Part shown: in pieces, positions 45,697 through 52,747 of the stretch | How the letters are laid out: each line of letters opens with the position of its first letter | How positions within the stretch are numbered: the stretch's first letter is position 1 | Source: Acidobacteriota bacterium | GTDB taxonomy: Bacteria; Acidobacteriota; Holophagae; Holophagales; Holophagaceae | Direction of reading: 5' to 3' | Assembly: GCA_016195985.1 (NCBI GenBank) | Contig: JACPYP010000011.1 | Location: 248,001 to 312,000 of the forward strand | DNA: 64,000 nucleotides | Program-made: the position numbers and the translations under genes | Notes under the pieces: model-generated | Seen by the model: the letters and a program-made list of their open reading frames with translations, nothing else | What the model was told of the DNA's origin: nothing | Databases searched by the model: none

Positions 45697-47229
45697 TCAG
45701 AACCCGAACATGAACCTCAGGGTGAAGCCGTCATCCGTCAACCGGGCGGGGCGCGTGGCCGCACCCAGGGCCGGAATAAGCGGGCCCGACGCAAGATCAT
45801 CGAACTGGTGGCGGCGGTACTCGAATACTCCCTTGATGTGTTCCTGGATCATGCGCTGATAGCCGAAGATCCAATCCTCCTCCTTGGGCGTCGAGCGGGT
45901 AATGCCCGTTCTTCCGTTGAGGGTGACCGTGGTGTCGTCGTAGGCCTCGCCCCGAATGTAGTCGTAGCGCAGGTACAGGGCCTGGGCATTCGTCGGGCGG
46001 TAGTTGATCTGATGGAAGCCGCCCTTCCAGGCCAGTTCCTTGCCGAAGCCCGTGGGATTGCTTTCCCGGTTGGCCATGAACTGGTTTTCCATGTTCACGG
46101 GAATGCCCCAGGGCGCGAGGCTCAGGGTCATGTCCGGACCGAAGCGATTCACTTCATTGGCGGCGTTCAGGCCCGACATGATCCCGTTGGGATTGGCCAG
46201 GGCGCCCGTGGCACGGATCGCGTCGCTGTAGGAGTCTGAAGACTTCCAGCCGAAGAGGCCGAAGGATTGGCCGTAGTAACGCAGAACGAACCGGCCGTAG
46301 AGGCTCGGGGTGGCATGGTTCGCGCTCTTGCCGTTGGCGCCGTTCGAAAGGCCCAGATGGTACTCGGCCCAAAGGGTGTCCTTCCTGGCCACATCAGCGA
46401 CCGGTTTTCCGAAGGTCAGCATGCCGAAGGCTTCGGCCAGCACCTGAGGCTCGCTCAGACGGAAGATGAAATCGTCGGGGTCGCCGCCCACCACATCATC
46501 CACCTTCCTCGGGCTGATCAGGTCCAGGCCCGTCCGCTCGTACACCAGGTACTGGTTGACGGAGAGCCGGACCTTGCCGGGAGAGTAGGCGAGGGGCGGA
46601 TGGGTGATCCCGGCCAGCAGGTTCACGCTGTCCCTCGGAGTGCTCCCGCCGAACACGTCATTCCAGAAAAATTTCGCAACCTCGAAGCTGGGAATCTCGG
46701 AGGCGAACTTGATCTGGCGCGGTGGGCTGGTGTTGTAGCGGGCCTCGTAGTTGCCCGTGGGCGTGAACTCCCAGGCCTTGGTTTCGTACATGGGGAATTC
46801 GATGAAGTAGGCGAAGTGCTTGCCCATGGATGAAGTGAGGAAGATGCTCGCGTCCTCCAGCGCGAGGGAGGTTCCCCTGGAACGGACCTGGGGGCCCGTC
46901 CCCGCGGAGGCGGTCCGCGTCTCGCTGCGGTGCTCCAATCCCACGCCCGTGATGAAGGAAAGCGGAAGGGATCCCGGCAGGCTGAGATCCTTGCTGACCT
47001 CGATCTCCGGACTCAGGGGCCTGAGGTCCTTCCCGTTCATGGCACGGTACCCGCTGAGCTTGAAGGTCAAGCCCGGAGGCGTGAGGCCGCCCCAGGGATT
47101 GTGGCAGGCCGAGCATTTCTGCCCGTACTGGCGGGAGTACGAGGGAACGGCCCGCGCCTCTGGCATGACATGCAGCCCAAGGCCGATCAAGACAACCAAG
47201 GTCAACCGTGAACGTGTGAGTGCTCGCAT
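45697..47229 (-). CDS. Outer-membrane beta-barrel with N-terminal CxxCH heme site
   Basis: A 510-residue protein. A signal peptide (to about residue 27) is followed by YSRQYGQKCSACHNPWGG with one c-type heme motif. About 440 residues of alternating amphipathic strands (FAYFIEFPMYETKAWEF, LYGRFVLRYYGQSFGLFGW, ALYLRYDYIRGEAYDD) end in LRFMFGF, with a C-terminal Phe typical of outer-membrane insertion. The combination suggests a heme-bearing porin-like protein involved in moving electrons across the outer membrane, but this is inference. It is followed by the small cytochrome and preceded by the Cache-HAMP sensor. Confidence 0.8.
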   Translation of the reverse strand: MRALTRSRLTLVVLIGLGLHVMPEARAVPSYSRQYGQKCSACHNPWGGLTPPGLTFKLSGYRAMNGKDLRPLSPEIEVSKDLSLPGSLPLSFITGVGLEHRSETRTASAGTGPQVRSRGTSLALEDASIFLTSSMGKHFAYFIEFPMYETKAWEFTPTGNYEARYNTSPPRQIKFASEIPSFEVAKFFWNDVFGGSTPRDSVNLLAGITHPPLAYSPGKVRLSVNQYLVYERTGLDLISPRKVDDVVGGDPDDFIFRLSEPQVLAEAFGMLTFGKPVADVARKDTLWAEYHLGLSNGANGKSANHATPSLYGRFVLRYYGQSFGLFGWKSSDSYSDAIRATGALANPNGIMSGLNAANEVNRFGPDMTLSLAPWGIPVNMENQFMANRESNPTGFGKELAWKGGFHQINYRPTNAQALYLRYDYIRGEAYDDTTVTLNGRTGITRSTPKEEDWIFGYQRMIQEHIKGVFEYRRHQFDDLASGPLIPALGAATRPARLTDDGFTLRFMFGF

Positions 47230-47257
47230 GGTCTTCCTCCTGTGGCGTGGGGCGCTC

Positions 47258-48433
47258 CTATTCCCGCTTCGTGAGCATCGACATGGATTTCTTCAGGCTC
47301 ACCCGCATGCGTTCGAAGGCGTGGATGAGGAGGCCGATTTCATCGTTCCGGTGGGTTTCGAGTTTCATCTCCACTTTGCCCATGCTGATCTCGTTGGCCT
47401 GGTCCGCCAGGCGGACCAGGGGACCGATCACTTCCACCCGGAGATACAAGGCCACGGCCGCAAAGCTGATCACGAAGACGATGGCCGTGATGCCGATCAG
47501 GAGCAGGAGGGCGGACCGCTCGGACTGGAGCTGGTCGGTGATGTCGTTGAGGGCGAGCACCACGCCTACCTGCTTGCCGGAGGCATCCTTCAGGGGAAAG
47601 GCGCCCTTGGACAGGGTTTTCGGGCCGTTGGCGACCGTGCCCAGGTACATGGAGGTTTTGACGGCCCGGAGCTTGTCCTCCGAAGCGTCGTCGGCCACCA
47701 GGCCCTGATTCTCCAGGGTGCTGCTCACCAGGGTGTAGCCCTTCATGGCGGCCCAGTTGTCGGGCTTGCCCTGGGCCTTCCGCGTCGCCCGGTACTCGCT
47801 TTCCACGAGAAAGGCCTTGTCGACCAACACGGCCACATCCACCCCGGTTTGCCGTTTCACCAGCTGATCGAAGTGGTCGATTTCCTCGCCGAACTCGATG
47901 TAGCCGATCAGATCCCCGTTATGGATGTAGGGCGAGACCACGCGAAGGGCGAAGGCTGTCTTGCCCAGCTCGATGCCGCTGACGGCTTTGCCGGCGGCCC
48001 GGGCCTGACGGAAGGTTTCGCGCGCGACGGTGTCCCCGTAATTGCCGGGATCGTGCACCCGCAGGTAGCAGGCCCCTTCCTTGTCGATGAAATAGAAGTG
48101 GGTGATGCCGTAGCGGGCCCGGTTGCTACGGAAGAGATCCTGCACGGAAGCCAGCAACTTCTGGCGGTCCTGATGGTCGGCGTAGATCTGCCGCGCTGCC
48201 GCATTGGTGGCGAAGGAATCCATGGCCACACCCAGCATCTTCGTATCGCCTTGCAGGATGAGGTCGTAGACGCCCTGGGAGCGCTCCACAGCCTTCTGGG
48301 CGCCGGCGGCCAGATCCGCCCTGGCCGAATGGTAGAACACCCCGACATAACCGAGGGTCATGAGGATCTCGAGGGCCAGAACGCCGCCGAGCATTTTGAA
48401 CCGGATGCTTCCCTTGACCTTTCCGAAGTCCAT
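47258..48433 (-). CDS. Cache-HAMP sensor without an output domain
   Basis: A 391-residue membrane protein. The first membrane segment (MLGGVLALEILMTLGYVGVFY) is followed by a periplasmic Cache-type domain at about 40-300 (HFYFIDKEGACYLRVHDPGNYGD, FALRVVSPYIHNGDLIGYIEFGEEID). A second segment (ALLLLIGITAIVFVISFAAVALYL) leads to a HAMP domain (VIGPLVRLADQANEISMGKVEMKLETHRNDEI). The protein ends just after HAMP at TKRE, so signal output must go to a partner, plausibly the roadblock proteins encoded directly upstream. It starts 13 bases past the stop of the roadblock gene. Confidence 0.85.
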   Translation of the reverse strand: MDFGKVKGSIRFKMLGGVLALEILMTLGYVGVFYHSARADLAAGAQKAVERSQGVYDLILQGDTKMLGVAMDSFATNAAARQIYADHQDRQKLLASVQDLFRSNRARYGITHFYFIDKEGACYLRVHDPGNYGDTVARETFRQARAAGKAVSGIELGKTAFALRVVSPYIHNGDLIGYIEFGEEIDHFDQLVKRQTGVDVAVLVDKAFLVESEYRATRKAQGKPDNWAAMKGYTLVSSTLENQGLVADDASEDKLRAVKTSMYLGTVANGPKTLSKGAFPLKDASGKQVGVVLALNDITDQLQSERSALLLLIGITAIVFVISFAAVALYLRVEVIGPLVRLADQANEISMGKVEMKLETHRNDEIGLLIHAFERMRVSLKKSMSMLTKRE

Positions 48434-48446
48434 GGCTGGCTCCTTT

Positions 48447-49079
48447 CTAGGTGAGGCTGGCTAGAGCCTCCTTCCGGAACTCCTGCTGATCCGCCCGGTC
48501 TTCGATTTCCCGGGCGAGCTGGGCCACCAGTCCCTCCAGGCCCGTGGCGGGAACCGTGACGGCCCAATCCGCGTAGATCTGGGCAAAAAGCATGGCTCCG
48601 ATGGGCCCCACCCGCACCGTGAAGGCCTGCTTCACCGGCTCTAGGGAGGCAGGCGCCACGGCCGGAGAGGCCTTGGGCGCCTTTGTCGCTTGCGGAGCCG
48701 GAGGAGGGGCGGCGGGCGGGGCGGCCGGCGGTTCCTGGATCGTCTTCTCAAGCCGCCGGGTGGCCTGGGTGAGCGCCATGTTCAACAGCTGCGAATTGAT
48801 GAGGGCGGTACACAGGACGAGAATCGATCCGCCCGCACAGGGCTTCACGATGACGCGGCCCCCGGCGAATTTCAGGTCCATGATGCCGGACTCGCCCACC
48901 ATGTCCTGCAGGATGATCACGTCTTCCGACAGGAGGGACACCACCTGTTGAAGCGTGGATGGCTCATAGATGCCCGGGAATTCCGAAACCAGGATCTCCC
49001 CTGAACGGGCGTAGATGAGGGCGCCGGCGATGCCCGGAAGGGAGGAGAGCTGGTGAAGGATGTCGCGCATGTCAGTCAC
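48447..49079 (-). CDS. Roadblock/LC7 domain protein
   Basis: A 210-residue protein with an N-terminal roadblock/LC7 fold (about 1-120: ILHQLSSLPGIAGALIYARSGEILVSEF, GRVIVKPCAGGSILVLCTAL). A Pro/Ala-rich linker (about 122-150) precedes a C-terminal helical region (MLFAQIYADWAVTV, LAREIEDRADQQEFRKEAL). Roadblock proteins are often regulators of small MglA-type GTPases, but none is nearby. The start is a GTG at 49079 overlapping the previous gene's TGA as GTGA; the ATG at 49070 is an alternative. Confidence 0.82.
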   Translation of the reverse strand: MTDMRDILHQLSSLPGIAGALIYARSGEILVSEFPGIYEPSTLQQVVSLLSEDVIILQDMVGESGIMDLKFAGGRVIVKPCAGGSILVLCTALINSQLLNMALTQATRRLEKTIQEPPAAPPAAPPPAPQATKAPKASPAVAPASLEPVKQAFTVRVGPIGAMLFAQIYADWAVTVPATGLEGLVAQLAREIEDRADQQEFRKEALASLT

Positions 49080-49876
49080 GGCGCCGTCGGGCGGGCCGCC
49101 AGAACCTTGCGGATATTCGTTTCAACGGCCCCCAAGGAAGCGCTCCCCTCCACCGACACGCACAGGCTCTTGTCCTTGGAATGGAAGATCAGGAGCTGGT
49201 CCCGGCTGGAATAGACGCTGGCCACCTGCAGGTCGCCGAGGTTGAAGGCCTCCCCGAGGGGCTTGGTGATCATGGAGGTGAGGTAGATGGATTTGGCCGC
49301 GAGCGCATCGCTGGAACGGCCCTCTTCGGTGAACACGGTGCCCTCCTGATCCATCAGCAAGGCATCCGACACCCCGGGAATGGCACGGACTTTCTGGGCG
49401 ATGGTCATCCTTCCGACCTCCTTCGCAGTGGGGCTGGGGACGTCAAGTTGAAGCCCTTCGGGGCTCGATGCGCGACGGGATTCATCCAGCCACTGGTGGG
49501 CATCCAGAAGCAGGTGGTCCAGGCGCTTGTGGATGGTGCGGCCCAGACTCCTCACATTGGGCTGGATGGTGAAGCTGCCGCCGGGCCAGGCCATGATCTG
49601 CCGGATGGCGTCCTCTCCGCCGCGGCCGCCCCCCTCCGCATGGACGATCTCTCCGTCCTGGAAGAAAAGATGCCCTTCCTGATCCAGATAAGAAATGGCG
49701 ATGGAGCCTGAGAAGCGGTTCTGGCCTTCCAACTGGATGACATCGGGAAGACGCAGATTCGAGATCGAGCCTTCGAATCCTTCCTTTCCGAACGCCGGAT
49801 CCAGGGATCGACGGAGGAGAGATTCCGCCATGGCCGTCTCGGGGCTTGAAGGTAATTGATGCGCCAATTGAGACAT
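49076..49876 (-). CDS. DUF4388 plus roadblock/LC7 protein
   Basis: A 266-residue protein. Residues about 32-125 match a DUF4388 (PATAN-like) domain: FEGSISNLRLPDVIQLEGQN, GHLFFQDGEIVHAEGG, EDAIRQIMAWPGGSFTI. The C-terminal 100 residues form a roadblock/LC7 domain (KVRAIPGVSDALLMDQEGTVF, DQLLIFHSKDKSLCVSVE). DUF4388 is common in social and gliding bacteria next to response regulators and small GTPases. It is the first gene of the block DUF4388-roadblock, roadblock, Cache-HAMP, barrel, cytochrome, and overlaps the next gene. Confidence 0.82.
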   Translation of the reverse strand: MSQLAHQLPSSPETAMAESLLRRSLDPAFGKEGFEGSISNLRLPDVIQLEGQNRFSGSIAISYLDQEGHLFFQDGEIVHAEGGGRGGEDAIRQIMAWPGGSFTIQPNVRSLGRTIHKRLDHLLLDAHQWLDESRRASSPEGLQLDVPSPTAKEVGRMTIAQKVRAIPGVSDALLMDQEGTVFTEEGRSSDALAAKSIYLTSMITKPLGEAFNLGDLQVASVYSSRDQLLIFHSKDKSLCVSVEGSASLGAVETNIRKVLAARPTAP

Positions 49877-50072
49877 GGGTTCAATCCGAGAAGCATCCTT
49901 CCGGATGATTGAAAAGGCATGATGGCGTTAGGTGGAAAACGGCCAAACCGCTACCACACCATTCGGTCTCATATGCTCGGGGCTAAAGGAAAAATCATCC
50001 GATTCATCCCACAATTTGAAGCCCTTCATGCAAGCCTTCCGGATTCTTCAAAATGTGAGGGAAGATACCCTC

Positions 50073-50723
50073 ATGTCCGCCGAAGCCCTGCTGGAAAACC
50101 TCCTCGACGCCTGTCGCCGCCTTCAGGCGGGGGGCCTGTTGGCTGCATCGGACGGTAACCTCTCCGTACGCCTGCCAGATGGCCGCATAGCGATCACTCC
50201 CAGCGGCGTGCCCAAGGCCAAACTGGTTCTTAGCGATTTGGCCTATCTGGATCTGGATGGCACGCTGCTCTCGGGCCATCCGAGCAGCGAACGCGCCATG
50301 CATCTCGCCGTTTACCGCGCCGCCCCCGAAGCCAAGGCCATCGTGCATGCCCATCCGCCCACGGCCATCGCTTGGTCCCTGGCCAGACCCGAGCTGGAGG
50401 AGCTGCCCTCAGAGGGACTCCCCGAGGTGATCCTCGCGGCCGGCCGCATCCCCATCGTGCCCATGGCCATTCCCGGCACCGAAGCCATGGGCGGCCATCT
50501 GCTGCCCTACCTGCCCGCCCACCGCCTCATGATCCTCGCCCGCCATGGTGGCCTCTGCTGGGGCGAACACATGAATGAAGCCGCTGGCGGCATGGAGCGT
50601 CTGGAACAGGTCGCCAGCATCCTTCTGAAGGCCGAGATGCTGGGTGGCGCGAAGCCTCTATCCAAATCTGAACTCGCCGAATTGAGGGCCCTCCGCGCCA
50701 AGCTGGGTCCGCGGATCATCTGA
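50073..50723 (+). CDS. Class II aldolase (FucA/MtnB/Ald2-like)
   Basis: A 216-residue zinc-dependent aldolase of the class II aldolase/adducin family. It shows LLAASDGNLSVRL (phosphate-binding), PSGVPKAKL, the Glu in SSERAMHLAVYR, the metal pair VHAHPPTAIAW, and a third His in ILARHGGLCWG. The neighbour mtnA starts 43 bases later and makes methylthioribulose- or 5-deoxyribulose-1-phosphate, so this enzyme may be MtnB (dehydratase) or Ald2 (aldolase of the dihydroxyacetone-phosphate shunt). The ATG at 50073 aligns with the family and has AGGGAAG upstream; the frame to 49932 is not family-like. Confidence 0.85.
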   Translation: MSAEALLENLLDACRRLQAGGLLAASDGNLSVRLPDGRIAITPSGVPKAKLVLSDLAYLDLDGTLLSGHPSSERAMHLAVYRAAPEAKAIVHAHPPTAIAWSLARPELEELPSEGLPEVILAAGRIPIVPMAIPGTEAMGGHLLPYLPAHRLMILARHGGLCWGEHMNEAAGGMERLEQVASILLKAEMLGGAKPLSKSELAELRALRAKLGPRII

Positions 50724-50766
50724 GCGGAATCCGGCCACAGTGAATGCCTGGAAAAGAAGGTTCTTC

Positions 50767-51768
50767 ATGACCCCCTTTGAATCTCTCGGTTTGAAACACG
50801 ATGGCCGCACCCTTTGGGTGCTGGATCAGACGCAGCTCCCGGACACGGAGACATGGCTGGACGGCAGCGAACCCGCGGCCATGATCGCGCTCATCAAGCG
50901 GCTGGCCGTGCGCGGGGCCCCCCTCATCGGCGTGGCGGCGGCGGCGAGTCTGGCCACCTTCGCCCAGCGGGGCGCTTCCGCCACCGAATACACGGCGGCC
51001 TGCGCGGCCCTGCGCGCGGCGCGGCCCACGGCCGTGAACCTCATGTGGGCCATGGACCGGATGAAGGACGCCGCGGATCCCATGCTCGAAGCCCAGGCCA
51101 TCTTCGAGGAGGACGTGCGCCTCTGCGAAGGCATGGCGCTGCACGGCGCGGCCCTCATCCAGGATGGCGAGGGGATCCTGACCCACTGCAACACCGGCGG
51201 CCTCGCCACCGCGGGCATCGGCACCGCCCTGGGCGTGATCCGCCGCGCGCACGAACAGGGCAAGCGCCTCCGCGTGTACGCCGACGAGACCCGGCCCCTG
51301 CTCCAGGGCGGCCGCCTCACGGCCTGGGAGCTGCGGCGCCTGGGCATCCCCGCGACGCTGATCACCGACAGCATGGCCGCTCTCCTGCTGCGCGACGGGA
51401 AGGTCCAGCGGGTGCTGGTGGGCTCGGACCGCGTGGCCGCCAACGGCGATTTCGCCAACAAGGTGGGCACCTACGGCGTGGCCGTGCAGGCCCATTTCCA
51501 CGGCGTCCCCTTCCACCCCGTGGCTCCCTTCTCCACCGTGGATCTGGCTTGCCCCAACGGCGCTGCCATTCCCATTGAGGAGCGGGACTCATCCGAAGTC
51601 CGCGGGTTCGGCGCCCTCCGCTGGGCTCCGGCGGACATTCCCGCCTGGAACCCCAGTTTCGATGTCACTCCGGTGGATCTGGTCACCAGCCTCGTGCTGG
51701 ACCGCGGGGTGTATTCGGCTCGTGAACTCAAGGCCGGGGCGCTCCTAGCACCTCCTCCATCATCCTGA
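50767..51768 (+). CDS. mtnA: S-methyl-5-thioribose-1-phosphate isomerase
   Basis: A 333-residue isomerase of the eIF2B-like family. It has KRLAVRGAPLIGVAAA, the catalytic cysteine in ILTHCNTGGLAT, RVYADETRPLLQG and the catalytic aspartate in VGSDRVAANGDFANKVGTY. It interconverts 5-methylthioribose-1-phosphate (or 5-deoxyribose-1-phosphate) and the 1-phospho-ketose. AGAAGG lies 6 bases before the ATG at 50767; the ATG at 50740 is less likely. Its 3' end overlaps the convergent RNA methyltransferase gene by 41 bases. Together with the preceding aldolase it forms a two-gene salvage unit. Confidence 0.95.
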   Translation: MTPFESLGLKHDGRTLWVLDQTQLPDTETWLDGSEPAAMIALIKRLAVRGAPLIGVAAAASLATFAQRGASATEYTAACAALRAARPTAVNLMWAMDRMKDAADPMLEAQAIFEEDVRLCEGMALHGAALIQDGEGILTHCNTGGLATAGIGTALGVIRRAHEQGKRLRVYADETRPLLQGGRLTAWELRRLGIPATLITDSMAALLLRDGKVQRVLVGSDRVAANGDFANKVGTYGVAVQAHFHGVPFHPVAPFSTVDLACPNGAAIPIEERDSSEVRGFGALRWAPADIPAWNPSFDVTPVDLVTSLVLDRGVYSARELKAGALLAPPPSS

Positions 51769-52531
51769 ACATCAGGATGGCCCCGGCGGCGGCCACGTTG
51801 AGGCTGTCCATGCCCGAGGCCATGGGGATGGCCACCGCCCGGTCGCAGCAGGCGATTTGACCGGCATCCAGGCCCCGGTCTTCAGGGCCCATGACCAGTG
51901 CGCAGCGGGAGGCCGGCCGCCAGACGCGGGCATCCTCCGCGCCGGCATCCAAGGCGGCGGCGATGACTTCCGAGCCCTCTTCCGCGGCCTTCCAAGCCGC
52001 GAGCAGCGCCCAGGGATCCTCCGCCCTCCAGACCGGAATGCGCCAGGCGGCCCCCATGGACACGCGCACCGTGCGGCGGGTCCACTGGCCCGGCCCCGGG
52101 CCTGCCAGGACGCCCTCCAGACCCAGCGCCGCCGCGCTCCGGAGAAGCAGCCCCAGGTTTTCGCTGTCGTAAAGCCTGGGCAGCACCAGGAGCCGGCGGA
52201 CCTCCAGGAGCTTGGATTCAGGAGCGGGCGGAGGCACCTGGGCGCAGGCCATGAGCCCCCGGTGGAAAGGAAATCCCGCCAATTCGGAAAGGGCCCCGGG
52301 CTCCGCCGCCAGAAGCTCCACCCCAGCCGGCAGGCGGCCCTGCAGTTCCGCGGCAGCGGCCGTGGTGGCCGCCACCGAAATGATCCGTACGTCTCCCTTG
52401 CGCGCCGCGTCCAGAAGATCCTCGACCAGGATCCGCCCTTCGGCGATGAAACAGGCGCCGTGTTCGGGATGCTGCCTGGTGCCGGCGAAACGGAGGTCGC
52501 GATAGGGATCCCAGGGGTCAAAGGCGCTCAT
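51728..52531 (-). CDS. SpoU/TrmH-type RNA 2'-O-methyltransferase
   Basis: A 267-residue protein. The N-terminal substrate-binding part (about 1-110: GACFIAEGRILVEDLL) precedes the SPOUT domain with the three SpoU motifs: SENLGLLLRSAAALGLEG, CALVMGPEDRGLD and IPMASGMDSLNVAAAGAILM. It would methylate a ribose in tRNA or 23S rRNA; the exact site cannot be told. The frame to 52612 is open, but the start at 52531 fits the family. Confidence 0.88.
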   Translation of the reverse strand: MSAFDPWDPYRDLRFAGTRQHPEHGACFIAEGRILVEDLLDAARKGDVRIISVAATTAAAAELQGRLPAGVELLAAEPGALSELAGFPFHRGLMACAQVPPPAPESKLLEVRRLLVLPRLYDSENLGLLLRSAAALGLEGVLAGPGPGQWTRRTVRVSMGAAWRIPVWRAEDPWALLAAWKAAEEGSEVIAAALDAGAEDARVWRPASRCALVMGPEDRGLDAGQIACCDRAVAIPMASGMDSLNVAAAGAILMFRMMEEVLGAPRP

Positions 52532-52595
52532 GAATCCAGGGTAGCCCCCGGGCCTCCGGCGACACCGCCAGGTTTCGTCCGCATGCCGGCCGCGT

Positions 52596-52661
52596 ATTAA
52601 TTCCGTTAACAATGAAAGAAAGGTTTGTACCAGTATTTAACACATTAATTTTACTAACATT
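52596..52661. repeat. AT-rich repeated element upstream of the polysaccharide locus
   Basis: ATTAATTCCGTTAACAAT (52596-52613) and ATTAATTTTACTAACATT (52644-52661) are two related copies 48 bases apart in an otherwise GC-rich window. A third copy, ATTAACTTGCGTTAACAAT, lies at 62333-62351 upstream of the wza-like gene, and the 9-mer TTACTAACA recurs near 54914 upstream of the carrier protein. A TTGACA at 52664-52669 follows the second copy. They look like binding sites for a shared regulator. Confidence 0.5.
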
Positions 52662-52747
52662 TCTTGACACCATGGGCACCCATATCAATCTGTTATTTCC
52701 ACCCAGCACCCCCTGCTCCGTTGAAATCCTGCCTTCTGGAGCCATGC

